Shown here one piece after another: positions 1 through 5,114 of a DNA stretch of 5,114 nt. Location of the stretch: the NCBI GenBank assembly GCA_943330985.1, contig CALQJV010000115.1, forward strand, positions 1 to 5,114. The letters are read 5' to 3'. Positions within the stretch are counted from its first letter, which is position 1. Each line of letters begins with the position of its first letter. The translations under genes and the position numbers were made by a program. This DNA is from Chitinophaga pinensis (lineage in GTDB: Bacteria; Bacteroidota; Bacteroidia; M30B66). Below the pieces are notes generated by a model. It saw nothing but the letters and a program-made list of their open reading frames with translations, was not told where the DNA came from and did no database searches.

Positions 1-1720
1 AGACACTGCAAAAGCATTTCAAACCGAACTCAAAGGGTATCGTCGTCAATTAGCTCAGCCTTATTTGACCGATAAAAACGTAAACGATAAATTAATTCAA
101 GAGGCTTACGATCGTTCTAAAAAAGACGTTAAGGCGAGTCACATTTTGATTTCCTTGCCTTCTGAGCCTTTGCCAAAAGATACATTGGCCGCATACACCA
201 AAGCAATTAAAATCCGCGAACGTCTTTTGAAAGGCGAGGATTTTGCACTCTTAGCACGTCAGAATTCAGAAGATCCTTCTGCAAAACAAAATGATGGAGA
301 TCTTGGATACTTTACATCCATGATGATGGTTTATCCTTTCGAATCGGCTGCTTATTTAACTCCAATTGGTGAAATCTCTGCTCCCGTTAGAACCAAATTT
401 GGATACCATATTTTGAAAGTTACCAATGTTCGCGATGCTCAAGGTCAAGTTCATGTGGCGCATATCATGGTTAAAAATCCTGAAAATGCGAAAGATTCAA
501 TCATAGCAGAAAACAAAAAGAAAATTGATGAGATAAACTCTAAAATTAAAAAAGGGGATGATTTCGGGCAGCTAGCTTCTCAGTTTTCGGACGATCGTTC
601 TTCGGGAAAAAATGGAGGGCAACTTCCTTGGTTTGGAACAGGTAAAATGGTTCCTGAATTTGAAAAAGTGGCATTTGAATTAAAAAACGATAATGAAGTA
701 AGCGAACCATTTCGTACTCCTTACGGTTGGCACATTGTAAAACGTTTGGAAAGAAAAGGGGTTCAGTCCTTTGATGAAGTAAAAGCGGAATTGAAATCCA
801 AAATCTCTAAAGATTCACGTTCTCAATTAAGTAGCGATGCTGTAATTGCTCGTGTTAAAAAAGAAAACGGTTTTACCGAAGATTTCAAAGCGCTTAACGA
901 ATTTATTCTAAAAGTAGATACCAGTTTTTTAAGCGGACGTTTGAAATCGGATGCTTTGAAAGGCATGGTTAAGCCACTATTTGTATTGGGTAATGAAGCA
1001 TCAACACAATTTGATTTCGCTGAGTTTCTTGTGCAAAACCAAAGTCGCCAAACGAAAGACAATAACTTAGAAGCTTTGGTTAGAAAATCGTACGACTATT
1101 TTAAAAACGAAAAAATCAAAGCATACGAAGATGTTCGTTTAGAACAAAAATATCCAGAGTTCAGAATGCTTATGCAAGAATATCGTGATGGTATTATGTT
1201 GTTCGAAATTACTGACGAAAATGTATGGTCAAAGGCATTGAAAGATACTCTTGGCTTGGAGGAATTCCACAAACAAAATCTTGCTAATTACATGTGGAGC
1301 AATCGTGTTGAAGCAGTAGTTTACAAATCGAAAGATGCTAAAATTGCAAAGACAACAAGAAAACTAGTTGCAAAACGTGCTAAAAAAGGAACTTCCATCG
1401 ATGCAATTCGTGCTGAAGTGAATGAGTCTTCTAAACTTAATCTTCAAACAGAAATGGGTGTTTTTTCTAAAGGAGATAATGAAACAGTTGATGGGGTTAA
1501 TTGGATTTTGGGAATTTCTGCTGATAAAATAAATGCCGATGGTTCGGTTACGTTTGTTGAAATTACTAAGGTGCTTGAGCCAACTCCCAAAACGCTTCAA
1601 GAAGCACGTGGTTTAATTACTGCTGACTATCAAACATACCTTGAGCAAAATTGGATTAAAGAACTTCGTAGTAAATATCCGGTAGAAGTTAAGCGTGATA
1701 TTTTTGAGTCAATTAAATAA
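1..1720 (+). CDS. Parvulin-type peptidyl-prolyl cis-trans isomerase, PpiD/SurA-like (5'-truncated by window edge)
   Basis: Partial gene: the frame is open from base 2 with no start or signal peptide visible, leaving 572 residues. A TTG at 65 lies inside the conserved stretch GYRRQLAQPYLTDK and is not the real start. Family role: catalyses proline isomerisation and chaperones exported proteins in the periplasm. Numbering from the first full codon, parvulin domain 1 spans about 43-142 (ASHILI with H47; SEDPS with D91 where Pin1 has its catalytic Cys; FGYHIL with H136). Domain 2 spans about 150-250 (VAHIMV with H154; SDDRSSGKNGGQLPWF; YGWHIV with H244). Both keep both signature histidines, so both could be active. 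A further ~320 residues follow, largely helical, with KYPEFRMLMQEYRDGIMLFE and, near the end, ADYQTYLEQNWIKELRSKYP, as in PpiD/SurA-like proteins of Bacteroidota. It is the first visible gene of a + strand chaperone cluster. The missing N-terminus probably carries the export signal (inference). Confidence 0.93.
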   Translation, partial: DTAKAFQTELKGYRRQLAQPYLTDKNVNDKLIQEAYDRSKKDVKASHILISLPSEPLPKDTLAAYTKAIKIRERLLKGEDFALLARQNSEDPSAKQNDGDLGYFTSMMMVYPFESAAYLTPIGEISAPVRTKFGYHILKVTNVRDAQGQVHVAHIMVKNPENAKDSIIAENKKKIDEINSKIKKGDDFGQLASQFSDDRSSGKNGGQLPWFGTGKMVPEFEKVAFELKNDNEVSEPFRTPYGWHIVKRLERKGVQSFDEVKAELKSKISKDSRSQLSSDAVIARVKKENGFTEDFKALNEFILKVDTSFLSGRLKSDALKGMVKPLFVLGNEASTQFDFAEFLVQNQSRQTKDNNLEALVRKSYDYFKNEKIKAYEDVRLEQKYPEFRMLMQEYRDGIMLFEITDENVWSKALKDTLGLEEFHKQNLANYMWSNRVEAVVYKSKDAKIAKTTRKLVAKRAKKGTSIDAIRAEVNESSKLNLQTEMGVFSKGDNETVDGVNWILGISADKINADGSVTFVEITKVLEPTPKTLQEARGLITADYQTYLEQNWIKELRSKYPVEVKRDIFESIK

Positions 1721-1735
1721 TTTCTGATCAATTAT

Positions 1736-1775
1736 AGGCGGCCCGTTTTGGTGAACCAACCTAAACGGGCCGTTT
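1736..1775 (+). terminator. GC-rich intercistronic hairpin, possible weak terminator or attenuator
   Basis: A perfect 10-bp inverted repeat, CGGCCCGTTT at 1739-1748 and AAACGGGCCG at 1763-1772, starts 18 bases after the stop codon of the first gene. G-U and A-U pairs can extend it to 1736-1775, and the loop can form a small inner TGG/CCA stem. Only three T residues follow the stem (1773-1775), then GCATTCG, so the U-tract expected of an efficient intrinsic terminator is poor. The next start codon is only 24 bases beyond the hairpin and no Bacteroidota-type promoter (TTTG then TAnnTTTG) is visible in the gap. A leaky terminator or an mRNA-processing or stability element fits better than a full stop. 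The hairpin is seen directly; its function is inferred. Confidence 0.55.
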
Positions 1776-1799
1776 GCATTCGAAATAGGTAATAGAAAC

Positions 1800-2660
1800 A
1801 TGAGTTTTTTCAAGCAGTTGTTTTTACTTTTCTGTGTTATAGTTTTTCTTTCTTCCTGCGGTGGAAATAGCCAGGAAGGCATTTCTGTGGCCCGTGTTTA
1901 CGATAAAACATTGTCGCTTAAAGAACTTCAGCAAGCATTGCCTTTAGGTCTCTCAAAAAAAGACAGCACATCTTTCGCGAAAGATTTTATTGATCAATGG
2001 ATTAAACGGAATTTGGTTTTAAAACGAGCAGAAAGTAACTTGACTGAAAATCAAAAAGACGTCAGTCAACAATTGGAAGACTACCGAGTTTCACTTTTGA
2101 TTTTTGCTTATGAACGTGAGTTGATCAGACAAAAACTCGATACAACGATTAATCCTTCAGAGATTGAATTGTATTACAAACAAAACTCCGCAAACTTCGA
2201 GTTACGTAGCAACATAATCCGATTAAAATATATTAAACTACCAATTAAAACACCCAATGCAGACAAGGCAAAGCGTTGGTTTCTCTCCAATAGGCCGGAT
2301 GATTTTAAACGTTTGGAGCAATTTGTAAATTTATATGCCGTTAATTTTCTGCTCGACGATTCAAATTGGCTTTTATTGGAAGATGTTATCAAGGAAATTC
2401 CAATGGGGAATTATTCCATATCAGATTTCAATTCAAATAAACGCTTTCTTGATCTCGATGATAAAGATTACCATTATCTTGTTGTGATAAATGGATTCAT
2501 GGTTAAAGATAGCAATGCGCCATTGAGCTTTGAAAAAGAGAATATTCGGAATATCATTCTCAACAAACGAAAAATTAAATTAGTTGAGCAAATGCAACTT
2601 GATGCATTGAATGATGCGATGAATGAAAACACGATTGAACGATTTGATCTCCCCAAATAA
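1800..2660 (+). CDS. Predicted envelope lipoprotein, SurA/PpiC-related chaperone with degenerate parvulin domain
   Basis: The 286-residue product begins with a lipoprotein signal peptide: a short charged start (K5), a hydrophobic core, and a lipobox FLSSC giving C20 as the lipidated cysteine, followed by GGNSQEG. This supports the ATG at 1800. The mature part resembles the N-terminal half of SurA-family folding factors: a VARVYDKTLSLKELQQAL segment (about 30-47), then helices rich in charged residues to about 130, including INPSEIELYYKQN. From about 138 to 240 there is a trace of a parvulin fold: IIRLKYIKLP sits where HILI would be, and DYHYLVVINGF (H225) where the closing GYHI strand would be. 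The GGxLG segment and the first catalytic histidine are missing, so isomerase activity is unlikely. It ends with a helical tail. Its stop codon directly touches the next start, so the two are surely co-transcribed. Probable role: membrane-anchored periplasmic chaperone for envelope proteins (inference). Homologues are often labelled peptidyl-prolyl isomerase, which may overstate the activity. Confidence 0.87.
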   Translation: MSFFKQLFLLFCVIVFLSSCGGNSQEGISVARVYDKTLSLKELQQALPLGLSKKDSTSFAKDFIDQWIKRNLVLKRAESNLTENQKDVSQQLEDYRVSLLIFAYERELIRQKLDTTINPSEIELYYKQNSANFELRSNIIRLKYIKLPIKTPNADKAKRWFLSNRPDDFKRLEQFVNLYAVNFLLDDSNWLLLEDVIKEIPMGNYSISDFNSNKRFLDLDDKDYHYLVVINGFMVKDSNAPLSFEKENIRNIILNKRKIKLVEQMQLDALNDAMNENTIERFDLPK

Positions 2661-3998
2661 ATGATAAAGAAGATTTTTAGTTTCTTGATTTTCCTTTTAC
2701 CAGGAATACTTTTAGCACAACCTCAAAGCATTGATAAAATTGTTGCCATTGTTGGCGATAAAGCCATTTTGCTTTCTGAAGTCGAGTCGCAAGCATTGCA
2801 AATGGAGCAACAAACAACAACCAAAGACAGCAATTTACGTTGCAACGTTTTGGAAGATATCATAATTCAAAAACTCTTGCTGAATCAAGCAGAAAAGGAC
2901 AGTGTGGTTGTTTCGGATGCTCAAGTTGATGGTGAATTAAGCAAGAAGATTCGCTATTTTGTTGGGCAAATTGGATCTGTCGAAAAGTTGGAAGCCTACC
3001 TGGGTAAATCAATAGTTCAAATCAAGGACGATTTCAGGGAACGTATAAGAGACCAACTCGTTGTTCAACAGATGCAAGGTAAAATTGCTGGTGATGTGAA
3101 AGTATCGCCTGCCGAAGTAAGGGCTTATTTTGAATCCATTCCTACCGATAGCATTCCCTTTATTGAAAGCGAGATACAGGTTGCTCAAATTTTAAAGAAA
3201 CCACCTGTAAACCAAGTTGAACGAGAACGTGTGCGAAAAGAATTGCAAGACATTCGTCAGAAAATAGTCGATGGTAGGTCTTTCGCTTCCATGGCTGCAT
3301 TTTATTCGGAAGATGTAGTTTCGGCCGCCAAAGGAGGGGAACTCGGATTTGTAGGTAGGGGCGACCTTGTTCCCGAATTCGAAGCTGCTGCTTTTGCGCT
3401 TAAAGGGAAAGATATTTCAGATATTATTGAAACAATGTATGGTTTTCATATCATTCAACTCATTGAGCGAAGAGGGGAATCCATTAATGTTCGACATGTT
3501 TTAATATCGCCCAAAGCTTCGGCAAACGATCTTGAATTTGCGCGTATCAAATTAGATAGTATTTCAGAGGTTATTCGATTAGGCCGAATGAGCTTTGAAG
3601 ACGCTGCGCTCAAATTTTCTGATGATGCGGATACGAAGAATAATGGCGGAGTCTTAATAAATCCGGGTTCTGGTTCTACGTGGTTTGAAGTTTCCCAAAT
3701 GGACCAAAGTCTGTTTTTTGTTGTTGATAAAATGAAGATTGGCGAAATTTCAGATCCAGTGCCGGTCCGAATTGGTGAGAAAAAAGAATCATACAGAATT
3801 GTATCCTTGAAAGCACGCACCGAACCGCATCGTGCTAATTTGAAACAAGATTATCAACGCATTTTGTTGGCTGCCGAAAACGAGAAAAAAGAAAAAATGG
3901 TGAAAGATTGGATCGAACGCAAACGACAATCTTTTTTCATTAAAATTGATGCTGAATTTTCTGATTGTCCTTTCAAAAATTCATGGAATTCTAATTAA
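2661..3998 (+). CDS. surA: SurA-like periplasmic chaperone / peptidyl-prolyl isomerase
   Basis: The 445-residue product is close in size to E. coli SurA (about 428). A Sec signal peptide occupies residues 1-19 (KK, hydrophobic core, then ILLA before QPQ), so the mature protein is soluble in the periplasm. The SurA N-domain follows (about 20-165: DKIVAIVGDKAILLSEVE, then CNVLEDIIIQKLLLNQAEKD). Parvulin domain 1 (about 170-268) has KGGELGFVGRGDLVPEFE and YGFHII (H263), but Q176 replaces the first histidine. Domain 2 (about 273-386) has VRHVLI (H279), yet its closing strand reads ESYRIV, with R379 replacing the usual histidine. The C-terminal helix carries RTEPHRANLKQDYQ and ends near C436. SurA escorts unfolded outer-membrane proteins from the Sec translocon to the BAM machinery; that role is assumed here from family. 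The start codon follows the preceding TAA with no gap. The substitutions suggest that chaperoning matters more than catalysis (inference). Confidence 0.92.
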   Translation: MIKKIFSFLIFLLPGILLAQPQSIDKIVAIVGDKAILLSEVESQALQMEQQTTTKDSNLRCNVLEDIIIQKLLLNQAEKDSVVVSDAQVDGELSKKIRYFVGQIGSVEKLEAYLGKSIVQIKDDFRERIRDQLVVQQMQGKIAGDVKVSPAEVRAYFESIPTDSIPFIESEIQVAQILKKPPVNQVERERVRKELQDIRQKIVDGRSFASMAAFYSEDVVSAAKGGELGFVGRGDLVPEFEAAAFALKGKDISDIIETMYGFHIIQLIERRGESINVRHVLISPKASANDLEFARIKLDSISEVIRLGRMSFEDAALKFSDDADTKNNGGVLINPGSGSTWFEVSQMDQSLFFVVDKMKIGEISDPVPVRIGEKKESYRIVSLKARTEPHRANLKQDYQRILLAAENEKKEKMVKDWIERKRQSFFIKIDAEFSDCPFKNSWNSN

Positions 3999-4013
3999 AA
4001 CTATTGATTTATT

Positions 4014-4982
4014 ATGCAAACATTTAACTCAGATGTAGAAGCAATTAACAGTTTGAAAGATGCTTATACGCGTCTTGATGCTGAAATTGGCAAAGTTGTT
4101 ATTGGGCAACAAGATGTTGTTAAAGATGTAATTATTTCAATTTTTAGTCGTGGGCATTGTCTGCTTGTGGGTGTTCCTGGATTAGCAAAAACTCTTCTTG
4201 TTACAACCATTTCACGGGTGCTTGGTCTCGATTATAACCGTATTCAGTTTACGCCCGATCTAATGCCTTCGGATATTGTCGGAACCGAAATCTTGGATGA
4301 GAATCGACAATTTCGTTTCATCAAAGGGCCGCTTTTTGCCAACATTATTTTGGCGGATGAGATTAATCGAACGCCTCCAAAAACGCAAGCAGCTTTGCTT
4401 GAAGCCATGCAGGAAAAAGCAATTACAGCTGCTGGAAAACGTTACGAATTAAGTCAGCCGTTCTTTGTTCTCGCTACACAAAATCCAATCGAACAAGAAG
4501 GAACATATCCATTACCTGAAGCTCAACTCGATCGTTTTATGTTCAATATTTGGGTCGATTATCCCAAATACGAAGACGAATTATTGGTAGTGAAAAGCAC
4601 GACCTCCGATGCTAAAATTGAATTAAAGCCGATCCTTTCTGCGGAAGAAATTCTCTTCTATCAAGATTTAGTTCGCCGCATTCCTGTTACCGATAAAGTA
4701 CTGGAATACGCAGTGAAATTGGCGGTTAAAACTCGCCCTAACTCAGAACATGCGCCCGATGTTGTGAAGAAATATTTGGCTTGGGGTGCTGGACCGCGCG
4801 CTTCTCAGTTCTTGGTATTGGGTGCGAAATGTCATGCCGCTATTCGCGGAAGATATTCACCCGATATTGAAGATGTAAATGCGGTTGCAACAGCCATTCT
4901 TCGTCACCGAATTATTCGAAATTACAAGGCTGAAGCAGAAGGCCTATCGGTTGAAACAATTATTAAACAATTGCTTGATTAA
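4014..4982 (+). CDS. moxR: MoxR-family AAA+ ATPase
   Basis: Complete 322-residue cytoplasmic AAA+ protein, the usual size for the MoxR family. Visible motifs in order: IGQ near residues 30-32; Walker A GVPGLAKT (53-60); the family segment FTPDLMPSDIVGTEI (79-93); Walker B IILADE followed by INRTPPKTQAALLEAMQE (111-134); sensor 1 ATQNP (N157); YPLPEAQLDRF (165-175) with the arginine-finger candidate R174; and sensor 2 GAGPRASQ (258-265). All ATP-binding and hydrolysis residues are present, so it should be active. MoxR ATPases act as chaperone-like factors that help metal insertion or complex assembly, usually with DUF58 and von Willebrand A-domain proteins encoded just downstream. Here no such gene follows: a terminator comes 24 bases after the stop. 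It lies 15 bases after the SurA-like gene, so it is probably the last gene of that operon. The exact target is unknown, and the symbol is used at family level only. Confidence 0.96.
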   Translation: MQTFNSDVEAINSLKDAYTRLDAEIGKVVIGQQDVVKDVIISIFSRGHCLLVGVPGLAKTLLVTTISRVLGLDYNRIQFTPDLMPSDIVGTEILDENRQFRFIKGPLFANIILADEINRTPPKTQAALLEAMQEKAITAAGKRYELSQPFFVLATQNPIEQEGTYPLPEAQLDRFMFNIWVDYPKYEDELLVVKSTTSDAKIELKPILSAEEILFYQDLVRRIPVTDKVLEYAVKLAVKTRPNSEHAPDVVKKYLAWGAGPRASQFLVLGAKCHAAIRGRYSPDIEDVNAVATAILRHRIIRNYKAEAEGLSVETIIKQLLD

Positions 4983-5006
4983 TTTCCAAATAATATCATA
5001 TAAAAT

Positions 5007-5040
5007 AAAAAAAAAACCGGGCTTGCGTCCCGGTTTTTTT
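5007..5040 (+). terminator. Strong intrinsic terminator, probably bidirectional
   Basis: A GC stem CCGGG (5017-5021) pairs with CCCGG (5029-5033) around a seven-base loop (5022-5028). It is flanked by ten A residues (5007-5016) and seven T residues (5034-5040), which can lengthen the stem by A-U pairs. The T-run directly after the stem is the classic rho-independent signal for + strand transcription ending the operon. The matching A-run on the left gives the same structure on the minus strand, so it could also stop a convergent transcript coming from the right. Confidence 0.93.
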
Positions 5041-5055
5041 ATGCTTTCTTAGTTC

Positions 5056-5114
5056 TCAATAATATGTCAAGCGGATAACATCTGCCAAGTGTTTAGCGTA
5101 TCGAATCACTTGAC
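5056..5114 (-). CDS. Possible C-terminal end of a convergent minus-strand gene (partial)
   Basis: On the minus strand the frame entering from the right edge stays open for 18 codons (nt 5059-5112) and ends with TGA at 5056-5058, 16 bases from the terminator. It would encode QVIRYAKHLADVIRLTYY, an amphipathic, protein-like tail. The other two minus-strand frames stop earlier (at 5106-5108 and 5094-5096). The position beside a terminator that works in both directions fits a convergent gene end. The stretch is too short to recognise a family, and an open run this short can occur by chance. Confidence 0.35.
   Translation of the reverse strand, partial: QVIRYAKHLADVIRLTYY

Noticed and set aside
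65..67. TTG at 65 as the start of the first gene
   Set aside because: The same frame is open back to base 2 and encodes FQTELKGYRRQLAQPY, a segment typical of the family; no signal peptide follows the TTG. The gene is cut by the window edge.
823..1062. Minus-strand open frame of 79 codons, and similar ones at 1364-1600, 2174-2392, 2474-2656 and 3455-3820
   Set aside because: All lie wholly inside genes with recognised domains on the + strand, have low-complexity Ser/Phe/Asn-rich translations and show no family motif.
1549..1556. TACGTTTG, and TATTTTTG at 1699-1706, matching the Bacteroidota -7 promoter consensus TAnnTTTG
   Set aside because: Both are inside the coding part of the first gene and lack a TTG/TTTG box at the right distance upstream; such 6-base matches are expected by chance in AT-rich DNA.
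3999..4013. Possible separate promoter for the MoxR gene
   Set aside because: The gap is only 15 bases, with no promoter elements visible in it; read-through from the SurA-like gene is simpler.
1..5114. A new defence, mobile or RNA-based system
   Set aside because: Nearly all bases are explained by four genes of known families with uniform base composition. There are no transposase, integrase, toxin-antitoxin, tRNA or CRISPR-like repeats, and the only non-coding structures are the two hairpins.

Overview
The window looks like ordinary chromosomal DNA from a member of the Bacteroidota. The evidence is the AT-rich coding style, the lack of clear Shine-Dalgarno sequences before the starts, and a characteristic series of envelope-folding proteins ending in a MoxR-type ATPase. 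I recognise the gene families from their motifs. The phylum is an inference from family resemblance, and the genus cannot be told from this window.

Layout: four genes lie head to tail on the + strand and fill nearly all of it. (1) Positions 1-1720 hold the 3' part of a large parvulin-type peptidyl-prolyl isomerase with two intact-looking parvulin domains and a long C-terminal region resembling PpiD/SurA; its N-terminus lies off the left edge. A 79-base gap follows, holding a strong GC-rich hairpin. (2) Positions 1800-2660 encode a lipoprotein built like a SurA-family chaperone whose isomerase domain is degenerate. (3) Positions 2661-3998 start directly after the previous stop codon and encode a SurA-like periplasmic chaperone with two parvulin domains, each lacking a different one of the two conserved histidines. 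(4) Positions 4014-4982 encode a complete MoxR-family AAA+ ATPase. A strong intrinsic terminator at 5007-5040 closes the unit. The last ~60 bases may hold the end of a convergent minus-strand gene.

How they work together: the first three proteins are predicted to be exported or envelope-anchored folding factors, probably handling outer-membrane and secreted proteins in the periplasm. They look like diverged paralogues, sharing a SurA/PpiD-like plan with a common C-terminal helical signature. The MoxR ATPase is cytoplasmic and belongs to a family of chaperone-like ATPases that usually act with DUF58/von Willebrand A-domain partners. No such partner follows it here.

I found no mobile element, CRISPR array, RNA gene, defence system or clearly new biological system. 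The points most worth a second look are the split loss of parvulin histidines and the two-cysteine pattern in the SurA-like protein, the degenerate lipoprotein paralogue, the hairpin inside the operon, and the MoxR gene without its usual partners.
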